DNA from: Zunongwangia endophytica
Lineage (GTDB): Bacteria > Bacteroidota > Bacteroidia > Flavobacteriales > Flavobacteriaceae
Assembly (NCBI RefSeq): GCF_030409505.1
Contig: NZ_JAUFPZ010000002.1
Coordinates: forward strand, 3,107,501 to 3,171,500
Reading direction: 5' to 3'
Length of the DNA stretch: 64,000 nucleotides
Program-made: the position numbers and the translations under genes
Notes under the pieces: generated by a model
What the model was told of the DNA's origin: nothing
Seen by the model: only the letters and a program-made list of their open reading frames with translations
The model's database searches: none
Shown here: positions 17,361 through 26,562 of the stretch, one piece after another
How the letters are laid out: each line of letters starts with the position of its first letter
Position numbering within the stretch: the first letter of the stretch is position 1

Positions 17361-18350
17361 CTAAACCTTAAGCTGATTGTTAGTATCTCTTCCTTCTTGA
17401 AAATCACTAATATTCTGTATCGTAACCTCAGCGATTTGCTGCAAGGCTTCTTTGGTTAGAAAGCCCTGATGCGCTGTGATTAATACATTTGGGAATGAAA
17501 TTAAACGCGAAATAACATCATCTTTAATAATACTTTCTGAAAGATCTTTAAAAAATAATTGCTCTTCCTGCTCGTAAACATCGATCCCTAAATAGCCTAA
17601 TTTGCCAGATTTTAAGGCTTCTATGGTATCCAGAGTATTGATTAACGGTCCGCGGCTTGTATTTATAAGCATCATACCGTCTTTCATTAATTGGAAGCTT
17701 TCTTCATTAATTATATGCTTTGTTTCAGGATTTAATGGGCAGTGCAACGAAATGATATCAGATTGCCTCATTAATTCTTCAAAAGAGACATAAGTTCCGC
17801 CGTTTTCTAGTATTTCGGGATTTTCGAATTTATCGTAAGCAATAATCTTACATCCAAAACCTCTCATGTTTTTGGCAAAAATGCTTCCTATTTTACCGGT
17901 ACCAATTACTCCAACGGTTTTACCATGAAGATTGAAACCACGTAAGCGTTCCAAAGAAAAATTTCCTTCTCTAATTCTGTTATAAGCTTTATGCGTTTTG
18001 CGGTTTAGCGTTAGAATTAATGCTACCGCATGCTCGGCAACAGCCTCAGGAGAATAAGCAGGTACGCGATAGACTTTTATTCCAACTTTATCGGCCGCAG
18101 CAAGATTTACATTATTGAAACCAGCGCAACGAAGGACAACAAATTTAACGTCGTTTTCAGCTAATATCTCTAATGTTTCTTCATCCAGATCATCATGGAC
18201 AAAAACACAAACACCATCGTAATTTTTAGCCAGATTTGCAGTGTCTTTGTAGAGTCTTACTTCAAAATATTTTAGCTGAATTTCTTTTTGGTCATAATGA
18301 TCAAAGAATTCTTTATCGTAAGATTTAGTGCTGAAAAAAGCTAATTTCAT
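17361..18350 (-). CDS. D-2-hydroxyacid dehydrogenase (D-lactate dehydrogenase, LdhA-like)
   Basis: The product has 329 residues. The NAD-binding motif is GVIGTGKIGSIFA (about 148-160). Catalytic residues are Arg in INTSRGP, Glu in DVYEQEE and His in ITAHQGFLT. The N-terminus MKLAFFSTKSYDKEFF matches E. coli LdhA-type fermentative enzymes, which reduce pyruvate to D-lactate with NADH. Length is normal. It lies just upstream of rnpA on the same strand (37 nt). Confidence 0.9.
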   Translation of the reverse strand: MKLAFFSTKSYDKEFFDHYDQKEIQLKYFEVRLYKDTANLAKNYDGVCVFVHDDLDEETLEILAENDVKFVVLRCAGFNNVNLAAADKVGIKVYRVPAYSPEAVAEHAVALILTLNRKTHKAYNRIREGNFSLERLRGFNLHGKTVGVIGTGKIGSIFAKNMRGFGCKIIAYDKFENPEILENGGTYVSFEELMRQSDIISLHCPLNPETKHIINEESFQLMKDGMMLINTSRGPLINTLDTIEALKSGKLGYLGIDVYEQEEQLFFKDLSESIIKDDVISRLISFPNVLITAHQGFLTKEALQQIAEVTIQNISDFQEGRDTNNQLKV

Positions 18351-18430
18351 GGTGGTGAGATTGGTTGATTAAAATTATGAAATTGCGCTATATTATGAAA
18401 TAAAAAGTCAATGTTTTAAATGGATAACAC

Positions 18431-18456
18431 AAAAAAGTCCGGCACTAGGCCGGACT
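18431..18456 (-). terminator. Terminator of the MBL-S8-M1 operon
   Basis: AGTCCGGC and GCCGGACT form an 8-bp GC-rich stem with a 5-nt loop (18436-18456), followed on the minus strand by a T-run (plus-strand A residues 18431-18436). Confidence 0.85.
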
Positions 18457-18479
18457 TTACTTTTAGATATAAAAATATC

Positions 18480-20351
18480 TTATTCTGAATCTACTTCACC
18501 ATAAGTATTATTATTACGGCTTATATCTGCCATAAGCTGAGATTCATCTATTTCAATTGATTTTATAGCCTCTTTAGGAGTATCTATATTCAAATCGTAA
18601 GTAGGCATTGCCCACGCCCAATCTTCTCTTACTTCGCGGTCTACGTCACCTTCTGCTGGTTTTTCCCAACGCATCATGCGCAATGGCATATAATACAGTT
18701 TCTTGCTACCATCGTTCATTGTAACGGTTACTTCAACAGGCATTGGCATTAAGCCTTTTCTTTCTAAAGTAATTTTAGTTCCGTTTTCAGCCTCTTCAAC
18801 ACTATTAATCGCGTAATCGATTTTATTGGTAGTTCTTGTCCAGTCATTTAAATACCAGTTTAACTCGGCTCCAGAAACCTTTTCAGCAACTCTTATAAAA
18901 TCGTTTGGTGTTGGATGTTTAAATTTCCACTCATCATAATAACGATTTAAAGTTTTTGCAAGATTTTCCTGACCAATAATATAACCAAGTTGCGCTAAGA
19001 AAACTGAACCTTTACTATAAGCAGCGATCGAATATGCAGTGTTAATATCATAACGATCTCCATGGGTGGTTTGTGGTTGCTCCTTTCCAGAAGTCGCGAT
19101 ATAGTTGTAACCTCTGTAAGATCCAGAAACCGGATTTCCAGAAGTACCTTTTATCGTTTTTTGTGCTAATCCAGAAATATAAGTAGTAAAACCTTCGTCC
19201 ATCCAAGGATGCTCAGATTCGTTAGTTCCTAAAAGCTGCTGAAACCATGAATGTGCAAATTCGTGAGCAGTAGTTCCTAGAAGGCTATTGTAGTCTTCAC
19301 CACCAGTGATTAAAGTACACATCGCGTACTCCATACCACCATCACCTCCTTGGATAATTGAGTATTGTGGCCATGGATAAGGACCAATATGTTCATTAAA
19401 AAAAGCTAATAATTTGGCTGTTTCTGGCTGAATTCTTTTCCATGCATCTTTAACCTTCGCATCATCTTTGTACAAAAAATGAAGAGTTACACCACTTTCT
19501 GTTTCCAGTTTGTCGTGAATAAATTCTGGATCTGCAGCCCATGCAAAATCATGAACTTTCTCGGCTTTAAAATTCCAGGCTAATTTTTTGCCTTTACGCT
19601 TTACTTTAGTGCCTTCTTCTTCGTAACCGTAGCCAATTTCTTTTGGGTTTTGTAACTCTCCTGTACCACCGATAATATAATCTTTATCGATGTTAATAGT
19701 CACATCAAAATCTCCCCAAACCCCATGAAATTCTCTGGCGATATAAGGATCTGCATGCCATCCTTCAAAATCATATTCTGCTAATTTAGGATACCACTGC
19801 GTCATAGAAAGTGCAACATCATCGGCATTATTTCTACCAGATCTTCTTATTTGAACGGGTACCTGACCTTCAAATTCCATTTTAAAAGTAGTAGATTTAC
19901 CGGGCAAAATTGGTTCAGCAAGATTTACAATAAGAATAGTTTCCTCATCTCCCATCGTTACTTCTTTCCCATCCTGAGTTAAAGAAGTGGCTCTTAAATA
20001 ACCAATTTCATCTTCATTAAGTTTTGAAATTCTACTTTCGTAATCTGGATTTTGGCGATCACCTTTGTTATTTACCATTCTACCATCTGGATCATTGATA
20101 TCCTGTAAACGGCTATCCATTTCGCTTCCCGGCTGAAATGCGTTAAAAAACATATGGTAAAAAACCCTGTTTAATGTATCGGGAGAGTTATTGGTATAAA
20201 CCAGTTCTTGGGTACCAGTATATTGATAATTTTCAACATCCATATCTACGTCCATATCGTAGTCTACATGCTGTTGCCAGTAACCGGTATTATTTTGTGC
20301 TTGTGCAAAAACACTGGCCAAAAAGGCCATACTAAAAATCAGTTTTTTCAT
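18480..20351 (-). CDS. M1 family zinc metallopeptidase (aminopeptidase)
   Basis: The product has 623 residues with a signal peptide (cleavage near AQAQ, residue 19). The GGMEYA substrate motif lies near 330, the zinc motif HEFAH is at 363-367, and Glu386 is the third ligand. This is a gluzincin aminopeptidase of the kind common in Bacteroidota periplasm, trimming peptides from the N-terminus. It starts 11 nt after the S8 peptidase stop, so it is the last gene of an MBL hydrolase-S8-M1 operon and is followed by a clear terminator. Together the two peptidases suggest extracytoplasmic protein turnover. Confidence 0.92.
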   Translation of the reverse strand: MKKLIFSMAFLASVFAQAQNNTGYWQQHVDYDMDVDMDVENYQYTGTQELVYTNNSPDTLNRVFYHMFFNAFQPGSEMDSRLQDINDPDGRMVNNKGDRQNPDYESRISKLNEDEIGYLRATSLTQDGKEVTMGDEETILIVNLAEPILPGKSTTFKMEFEGQVPVQIRRSGRNNADDVALSMTQWYPKLAEYDFEGWHADPYIAREFHGVWGDFDVTINIDKDYIIGGTGELQNPKEIGYGYEEEGTKVKRKGKKLAWNFKAEKVHDFAWAADPEFIHDKLETESGVTLHFLYKDDAKVKDAWKRIQPETAKLLAFFNEHIGPYPWPQYSIIQGGDGGMEYAMCTLITGGEDYNSLLGTTAHEFAHSWFQQLLGTNESEHPWMDEGFTTYISGLAQKTIKGTSGNPVSGSYRGYNYIATSGKEQPQTTHGDRYDINTAYSIAAYSKGSVFLAQLGYIIGQENLAKTLNRYYDEWKFKHPTPNDFIRVAEKVSGAELNWYLNDWTRTTNKIDYAINSVEEAENGTKITLERKGLMPMPVEVTVTMNDGSKKLYYMPLRMMRWEKPAEGDVDREVREDWAWAMPTYDLNIDTPKEAIKSIEIDESQLMADISRNNNTYGEVDSE

Positions 20352-20362
20352 AAATGTGGTTA

Positions 20363-22042
20363 TTATTTAGAAACTTTAGATGCTAATATTAAAGCATTAT
20401 ATAAATTAACAATTTTACCAGAGGTTGAAAGCTCACTAAATTGCTGAGTGTTTAATCGATCTCCGCCAACAATTACATTGGTTTTTACCGGTAAACCGCT
20501 ATCCATAATAATCTTTTTAACCTGTGGAGCTGTTAATTTAGGAAAATAAGATCTAATCATGGCAGCTACTCCTGCAACCGCTGGAGAAGCCATGGAAGTT
20601 CCTTGTAAAAATTCGTATTCGTTGTTTGGCGTGGTAGACCAGATTTTGCTTCCGGGAGCAAATACATCTACATTTTTCTTTCCGTAGTTAGAAAAACCGG
20701 CTACTAAATCAGATCCATAATCGTAATTTAAAGCACCTACTGTTAGAAAATTGTCACTAATTTCCTGAGGCATATCTGGCGTTTGATCGTTTGGATATAC
20801 CATTTCTTCATCCAGGTTTACACTTTCGTTACCTGCTGCATTTACAATTAACACATCATTATCGGCCGCGTATTTAATGGCATCTCTTACCCAATCTGGG
20901 TGCGTAGAGAAATATTTCCCGAAACTCGTATTAATAACTTTTGCACCATTATCTACTGCATATCGAATCGCTAAAGCAATATCTTTATCATACTCATCTC
21001 CATTAGGTACCGCTCTTACCGGCATAATTTCGACATTGTTAGCAACGCCGTTCATACCAATTCCATTATTTCTTTGAGCCGCGATAATACCAGCAACGTG
21101 TGTACCGTGTTTTATATTCTCTTTATCAGCTTCTGGGCCCATAACGTTGTTATTGCCATAGTTTCGATCGTCAAGATCATTAGGATCGTCACCTACAATA
21201 GCTCTTCCGTTAAGGTCTGGATTTAGATTAACTTCAACTTGATCTGTATAATAATCTAAAGCGCCATCTAATTCTTCAATAGCTGTAGGAATATTTTCAT
21301 TTACATTTTGCTGAATCTGAAGCAACATCGCTTTGTATTGATTTAGCGGCTGTGCTGTTGCCTGCATCGCGCGAAGTTCTTCAGTAGTATAATCTTCTTT
21401 TCCTAGTTGTGAAGAAACCGCCTGGTGTGCAGAAACTAATTGCGATTTAATTTGTTGATATTGCGATAAATTCTGCTTTGCTTCATTCATTTTCTTTTCA
21501 AATTCAGCTTCCGCCTCCTTGTATAAAATAAATTCCTCGCGATTAGCTTCGCTTACATTGCTTGCAGACTTTCCTTCGTACTTTGGTTTTAAATCTCTGT
21601 AAATTCTAACAAATTCAAGATTTTCATCTACAGCATCACCTAAAAAGTTCCAGCCGTGAACATCATCTATATACCCGTTATTATCGTCATCTTTACCATT
21701 TCCCGGAATTTCATCGGTATTAGTCCAGATAACATTTTTAAGGTCTTCGTGTTCAATATCAGTTCCGCTATCAATAACACCAACGATAACTTTAGCGCCT
21801 TTTTGATTTTTTATAATTTCTGAATACGCTTTGTTGATACTCATTCCCGGAATGGTATCGGTAATCAAATCGGCTTCAGGCCAGTTTTTAAACTGAGCAT
21901 CAGTAAGCGCAGTTACTTTAAGTGGAATGGTATCAATATTCTCAATTGGAGTTGAAACGATTGTTGGCGCGCTGCTACCGCAAGACGCAAGAATGGCTGC
22001 TGAGGTAGCAGCCAATAAAGGTTTATAAAATGGAATCTTCAT
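20363..22042 (-). CDS. S8 family subtilisin-like serine peptidase lipoprotein with large insertion
   Basis: 559 residues from the ATG at 22042. A lipoprotein signal (LASC, Cys21) is followed by the catalytic triad Asp91 (VIDSGTD), His312 (HGTHVAG) and Ser483 (GTSMASPAVAG). Between Asp and His lies an insertion of about 170 residues (130-300) with a Gln/Glu-rich coiled-coil-like part. Many subtilases have about 40 residues there. The frame extends to 22090, but that start would overlap the upstream gene; the ATG chosen lies one base after the MBL stop and gives a proper lipobox. It is probably attached to the outer or inner membrane, facing the periplasm or surface. Confidence 0.92.
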   Translation of the reverse strand: MKIPFYKPLLAATSAAILASCGSSAPTIVSTPIENIDTIPLKVTALTDAQFKNWPEADLITDTIPGMSINKAYSEIIKNQKGAKVIVGVIDSGTDIEHEDLKNVIWTNTDEIPGNGKDDDNNGYIDDVHGWNFLGDAVDENLEFVRIYRDLKPKYEGKSASNVSEANREEFILYKEAEAEFEKKMNEAKQNLSQYQQIKSQLVSAHQAVSSQLGKEDYTTEELRAMQATAQPLNQYKAMLLQIQQNVNENIPTAIEELDGALDYYTDQVEVNLNPDLNGRAIVGDDPNDLDDRNYGNNNVMGPEADKENIKHGTHVAGIIAAQRNNGIGMNGVANNVEIMPVRAVPNGDEYDKDIALAIRYAVDNGAKVINTSFGKYFSTHPDWVRDAIKYAADNDVLIVNAAGNESVNLDEEMVYPNDQTPDMPQEISDNFLTVGALNYDYGSDLVAGFSNYGKKNVDVFAPGSKIWSTTPNNEYEFLQGTSMASPAVAGVAAMIRSYFPKLTAPQVKKIIMDSGLPVKTNVIVGGDRLNTQQFSELSTSGKIVNLYNALILASKVSK

Positions 22043-22043
22043 T

Positions 22044-22907
22044 TTAATTAAATAATTCATTAAACGTGTATGTTTGATTAAGTCGCACACCTTTTTCGGT
22101 GTGTTTTACGGTTATAACTTCGTTGTGCGCATCATGTTGCATAAAAAGATAGATTTCTTCATCTGCAGCTTTATCCAAAAAGCTTTTCTTCTCTGGTAAA
22201 GTTAATAATGGTCTGGTATCAAATCCCATAACATAAGGCAAAGGCAAATGCCCTGCGGTAGGTAAAAGATCGGCCATAAAAACCAGTTTTTTTCCGTTGT
22301 ATTCCAAATGCGGTATCATTTGTTTATCGGTATGACCATCTACAAAGAGTACGCCAAAGCCTAAATCTGGAATATTTGCGAAACTTTCATTATCCTTTCG
22401 ATCTACAAAATGCAACTGTCCACTTTCTTGGATTGGCAGAATATTTTCTTTTAAAAAAGAAGCCTTTTCTCTCGCATTTGGGTTGGTAGCCCAATCCCAA
22501 TGATCTTTATTACTCCAGTATCTGGCATTTTTAAAAGCCGGTTCGTAACCGGTGCGATCTTTATTCCATTGTATACATCCTCCACAATGGTCAAAATGTA
22601 GATGCGTCGTAAAAACATCGGTAATTTCATCACGATGAAATCCGTGCTTTTTTAATGACTTATCGATAGAATCATCTCCCCAGGGATAATAGAAGCTAAA
22701 GAATTTTTCACTTTGCTTGTCACCTAGTCCTGTATCAATAAGGATTAGTTTGTCACCATCTTCGATTAAAAGGCTGCGTGCGCCAATATCGATCATGTTA
22801 TTACTATCTGCAGGATTTGTGCGTTGCCATAAGCTTTTTGGCACAACGCCAAACATGGCCCCGCCATCTAACTTAAAATTTCCCGCTTCGATAGGATATA
22901 ATTTCAT
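22044..22907 (-). CDS. MBL fold metallo-hydrolase
   Basis: The product has 287 residues with the metallo-beta-lactamase zinc motif HLHFDHCGG (102-110), the upstream LIDTGLG strand (57-63) and a second His in DGHTDKQ. The layout resembles AHL-lactonase/AttM-like and methyl-parathion-hydrolase-like members, but the substrate cannot be told. There is no signal peptide, so it is cytoplasmic. It is first in the operon with the S8 and M1 peptidases; the next ATG is one base after its stop. Confidence 0.87.
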   Translation of the reverse strand: MKLYPIEAGNFKLDGGAMFGVVPKSLWQRTNPADSNNMIDIGARSLLIEDGDKLILIDTGLGDKQSEKFFSFYYPWGDDSIDKSLKKHGFHRDEITDVFTTHLHFDHCGGCIQWNKDRTGYEPAFKNARYWSNKDHWDWATNPNAREKASFLKENILPIQESGQLHFVDRKDNESFANIPDLGFGVLFVDGHTDKQMIPHLEYNGKKLVFMADLLPTAGHLPLPYVMGFDTRPLLTLPEKKSFLDKAADEEIYLFMQHDAHNEVITVKHTEKGVRLNQTYTFNELFN

Positions 22908-23073
22908 AAATTATCAAATTTTAGCAATATATCGCAAATTATTAAATCCATAAATTAAAAGCGTTTAATTGCGCTCATTTAACACCAGATTAGAAATAAA
23001 TTGAGTTTAAGAAGAGCTTGTGAGCAAACTAAACTATTTTTAATATTTTTAGCCTTCAAATCAAACCGAAACA

Positions 23074-24960
23074 ATGTTAGAGTTAGCAGGAATCATTATA
23101 CTAGGAATATTGGCACAATGGGTTGCTTGGAAATTTAAAATTCCTGCGATCTTGCCTTTAATTTTAATCGGCTTAAGCGTAGGACCGATTGCAACTTTGT
23201 TTACAGAAAACGGTAATAAACTAATTGAACCTATTTGGAATGGTGAATCTGGTTTATTTCCCGGGGAAAGTCTGTTTTATTTTGTCTCCTTAGCCATAGG
23301 TGTGATCCTATTTGAAGGTGGTTTAACACTCAAAAAGGGCGAAATTCTTAATGTTGGTTTTGTAATTGTGAAGCTAATTACCATCGCCGTAATTGTAACT
23401 TTTATTGGTGCAGGGATCGCAGCTCACTATATTTTTGATCTTAGCTGGCAAATATCGTTCTTATTCGCTTCTTTAATTATTGTAACGGGACCAACGGTAA
23501 TTACGCCAATTCTTCGGAATATTCCATTAAAGAAAGATGTCTCTATAATCCTGAAGTGGGAAGGTATACTTATCGATCCTATTGGAGCACTTGTTGCAGT
23601 TTTGGTTTTTGAGTTTATTTCTGCTGGGAAAGGGAAAGAATATACTTCAACGGTACTATTAGAATTTGGTAAAATTGTGCTTTTTGGATTCACATTCGGA
23701 TTCACTTTTGCCCATGCCCTAGCCTACAGTATCAAGAAGAATATAATTCCGCATTATTTATTAAACGTATTGACCCTTGCAGCAGTTTTAGGAGTGTTTG
23801 TACTTTCAGATCAATTTGCCCACGAAAGCGGACTTTTGGCTGTAGTTGTGATGGGAATGGTAATGGGAAATATCGATCTTCCAAACTTAAAAGAACTGCT
23901 ATATTTCAAGGAATCTTTAAGTATTCTTTTAATTTCCATATTGTTTATTCTGCTTGCTGCAAATATCAATATGGAGGATTTATACTTAATCTTTACCGGT
24001 AAAGCTATTTGGTTATTTGCTGTTATTGTTTTTGTAGTGCGACCACTTGGAGTGTTTGTGAGTAGTATAAATTCATCACTAAAATTTAATGAAAAGCTAT
24101 TTATTAGTTGGGTTGGTCCGCGAGGTATTGTTGCGGCAGGTATTGCATCCCTATTTGGTATCGAGTTGCAAAGACAAGGCATAGAGGGTGCTGAATATAT
24201 CACGCCGCTGGTATTTATGATCGTATTAGGAACGGTGCTTTTAAACGCAACCACAGCACGCTTATTCGCTCAATTAGTAGGTGTATTTTTAAAGAATTCT
24301 GAAGGGATTCTTATTATCGGTGCGTCATCTTTCTCTAGAATAATCGGTAAATACATGGAAGATAATGGCAGACATGTTGTTTTGGTAGATAACAACGGTA
24401 TGAACATTAGAAAAGCAAAAAGCATGGGCTTAGATGCTATCGAAGAAAATGTATATTCTGAAGATTTGATTAATAATATTGAACTTAATGATATTGGTTA
24501 TTTAATGGCGATGACCAGTAACAGTGAAATCAATAAGAACGCTATCAACAAATTTAGAAAGCATTTTGGTGAAAATGGATCTTTTAGAGTGGTTTCTCCT
24601 GAAGAAATGTCTGATCCTGAAAATAATCCAAAAGAAGGTTTGTTCTCGCAAACAGATGATTATGTGAAACTAACAAACCTGGCCAGAAAGTATTCGCAGG
24701 TGCATGAAATTACTTTAAACTCTAAAGAACATTACGAAGGATTAATTGAAATTTCGAAAACCGATCCAGATATCATTCCGCTATTCGTTAAAAATGTAGA
24801 AGGTAATCTTAGTATCATTCCTTCAAACAGTAAAGAAGTAGAGATCGAAGAAGAATTTAAACTTGTTTACTTAGGAAAACAAATGGAAGTTGAAGAAGAT
24901 TCTAATACCGGCGATGCTGAAGATACTAAAACAAATACTGAAGAGGAAGAAGAGAAATAA
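23074..24960 (+). CDS. CPA1 family cation:proton antiporter (NhaP-type) with RCK/TrkA domain
   Basis: The product has 628 residues. About twelve transmembrane helices occupy 1-410, with the transport-site motif IDPIGAL near 168-174 and the preceding TGP/PILRN loop. A TrkA-N-like nucleotide-binding domain (GILIIGASSFSRIIG, about 409-423) follows, and the tail is very acidic. Such proteins exchange Na+ or K+ for H+ in the cytoplasmic membrane. The RCK domain suggests gating by NAD(H) or another nucleotide. It is a single gene with a shared convergent terminator downstream. Confidence 0.9.
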   Translation: MLELAGIIILGILAQWVAWKFKIPAILPLILIGLSVGPIATLFTENGNKLIEPIWNGESGLFPGESLFYFVSLAIGVILFEGGLTLKKGEILNVGFVIVKLITIAVIVTFIGAGIAAHYIFDLSWQISFLFASLIIVTGPTVITPILRNIPLKKDVSIILKWEGILIDPIGALVAVLVFEFISAGKGKEYTSTVLLEFGKIVLFGFTFGFTFAHALAYSIKKNIIPHYLLNVLTLAAVLGVFVLSDQFAHESGLLAVVVMGMVMGNIDLPNLKELLYFKESLSILLISILFILLAANINMEDLYLIFTGKAIWLFAVIVFVVRPLGVFVSSINSSLKFNEKLFISWVGPRGIVAAGIASLFGIELQRQGIEGAEYITPLVFMIVLGTVLLNATTARLFAQLVGVFLKNSEGILIIGASSFSRIIGKYMEDNGRHVVLVDNNGMNIRKAKSMGLDAIEENVYSEDLINNIELNDIGYLMAMTSNSEINKNAINKFRKHFGENGSFRVVSPEEMSDPENNPKEGLFSQTDDYVKLTNLARKYSQVHEITLNSKEHYEGLIEISKTDPDIIPLFVKNVEGNLSIIPSNSKEVEIEEEFKLVYLGKQMEVEEDSNTGDAEDTKTNTEEEEEK

Positions 24961-24974
24961 ATTCAAATTCGTAT

Positions 24975-25013
24975 AAAAAAGCCCAATTTCAATTATCGAA
25001 ATTGGGCTTTTTT
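24975..25013. terminator. Bidirectional terminator between the antiporter and yebC
   Basis: AAAAAAGCCCAATTTC and GAAATTGGGCTTTTTT form a 16-bp inverted repeat with a 7-nt loop, giving T-runs on both strands. Confidence 0.88.
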
Positions 25014-25032
25014 ATGATGTTTATTTAGTTAA

Positions 25033-25791
25033 TTATTCCTCCTCCATCGCATCGATTAATTCGTCGGTGATTTCAAGATTGTGATATACATTTTGAACAT
25101 CATCATCGTCTTCAAATTTTTCAATAAGGTTGAGGATTTTTTTAGCATCTTCAACCGGAAGTTCTACGGTATTTAAAGGAATTCGCTGTACTTCAGAAGA
25201 TTTAGTTTCAATTTCCAGTTCTTCTAATTTTGAAGACATCAGGCCAAAATCTTCAAAATCGGTATAAACAGAAATAAGATCGTCTTCTTTTTCAATTTTG
25301 GTAGCGCCACCTTCAATAAGTTCAAGCTCAAATTCTTCTAGGTTTCTTTCAATCTTTTCTTTTTCAAGAACAAAAACTCCTTTTTTATCGAATAAGAATT
25401 CTAATGAACCATTGGTTCCCAAACTCCCCCCATTTTTAGAAAAAATAGATCGCACAGAAGATACTGTACGGTTCGTATTATCGGTAGTGCACTCTACAAA
25501 GATCGCTATTCCGTTAGGGCCGTAACCCTCAAAAGTAACCAGCTCGTAATTATCGGCATCTGCCCCACTTGCCTTTTTAATGGCTCTGGTGATGGTATCT
25601 TTTGGCATATTTACCCCTTTGGCATTGCTTATAGCATTGCGCAGACCAGGGTTAGATTCGGGATCTGGCCCTCCTCCTTCTTTAACAGCGACACTAATTT
25701 CTTTTATTGCTCTGGTAAATTGTTTTGCACGTCTTTTGTCCTGTGCTCCTTTGCGGTGTTTTATATTTGCCCATTTGCTATGTCCTGCCAT
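25033..25791 (-). CDS. yebC: YebC/PmpR family transcriptional regulator/translation factor
   Basis: The product has 252 residues starting MAGHSKWANIKHRK, the hallmark of the YebC (TACO1-like) family. The conserved middle region GYGPNGIAIFVECTTDN lies near 89-105. Family members bind DNA as regulators or act in translation of proline-rich stretches; the local sequence does not decide which. Length is standard. A TAAATTTG box lies about 80 nt upstream. Confidence 0.93.
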   Translation of the reverse strand: MAGHSKWANIKHRKGAQDKRRAKQFTRAIKEISVAVKEGGGPDPESNPGLRNAISNAKGVNMPKDTITRAIKKASGADADNYELVTFEGYGPNGIAIFVECTTDNTNRTVSSVRSIFSKNGGSLGTNGSLEFLFDKKGVFVLEKEKIERNLEEFELELIEGGATKIEKEDDLISVYTDFEDFGLMSSKLEELEIETKSSEVQRIPLNTVELPVEDAKKILNLIEKFEDDDDVQNVYHNLEITDELIDAMEEE

Positions 25792-25869
25792 TTTCCTCTT
25801 CTTTTAGCGTTTTTTAATCAGTTTTGCCTCAATTAAAGTCGATTTTGCTGAAAAATGAAGCAATATTTA

Positions 25870-25877
25870 CAAATTTA
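25870..25877 (-). promoter_or_regulatory. -7 promoter box for yebC
   Basis: Minus-strand TAAATTTG matches TAnnTTTG, about 79 nt upstream of the ATG. Confidence 0.5.
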
Positions 25878-25992
25878 AGAAATTGCGGTGCAAATAAGAA
25901 ATTGGGTGTATTAGTACCATTTTTTTGAAAATTAAGCTAGAGTAAATCATAAATTATTATATATTGTTACCTCAAAATCAATCAAATAGAAT

Positions 25993-26499
25993 ATGAAGAA
26001 ATTAATTTCCCTTTCTCTTTTAGCGTTATGTATATTATTTTCTTCTTGCTCGAGCGATGATGAAAAAATAAAAATGACCAATAAAATAAATGGGACTTGG
26101 AAAGTTTCAGATATCTATTGCAGAGGAATTATGGATCTAGGCACTGTAAACTACGAGTTTGTAGGGCAATCAATAGGTTTTGATAATTATACATTCAATT
26201 TTAGTAAAGGTGGAACATATAAATTATCAGGATCCTATACAGCAGCTATTACTACGATTATTGATGGGCAACAAAACGAATCACAAGAGGAAATTCCTTT
26301 TGCCTCTGCATCGGGATTTTATGCAATAGAACGTAATACATTATTTTTGGAAACAGACGATGAAATTCAAGAGATCGACATTGTTGAAATATCTTCAGAT
26401 CAATTAGTCTTGAACGCTTCTGGGTCTTCCTTTTTGACTAGGGGAATGGGCGATTTGGCAAATGTAGAAGTTATGGATATTACCCTCGAGAAACAATAA
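25993..26499 (+). CDS. Lipocalin-like lipoprotein
   Basis: The product has 168 residues. The lipoprotein signal MKKLISLSLLALCILFSSCSS has its Cys at 19. The mature part begins near KINGTWKVSDI, the typical first strand of lipocalin-like domains in Bacteroidota lipoproteins, with later FSKGGTYKLSG and a beta-rich remainder. Binding partner unknown. It is an isolated gene with a convergent terminator shared with lepA. Confidence 0.78.
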   Translation: MKKLISLSLLALCILFSSCSSDDEKIKMTNKINGTWKVSDIYCRGIMDLGTVNYEFVGQSIGFDNYTFNFSKGGTYKLSGSYTAAITTIIDGQQNESQEEIPFASASGFYAIERNTLFLETDDEIQEIDIVEISSDQLVLNASGSSFLTRGMGDLANVEVMDITLEKQ

Positions 26500-26500
26500 T

Positions 26501-26539
26501 AAAAATCCTCCTAGCTTTAAAAACTAGGAGGATTTTTTT
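26501..26539. terminator. Bidirectional terminator between the lipoprotein and lepA
   Basis: AATCCTCCTAG and CTAGGAGGATT form an 11-bp stem with a 9-nt loop, flanked by A5 and T7 runs. Confidence 0.88.
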
Positions 26540-26562
26540 ATAAATAAGTTTAGCTTATATTT

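Noticed and set aside
22043..22090. Upstream start for the S8 peptidase
   Set aside because: It would overlap the MBL gene and spoil the lipoprotein signal; the ATG at 22042 is one base after the MBL stop.
23811..24254. 147-residue minus-strand frame inside the antiporter gene
   Set aside because: Antisense shadow of a real transporter gene with biased composition and no promoter.
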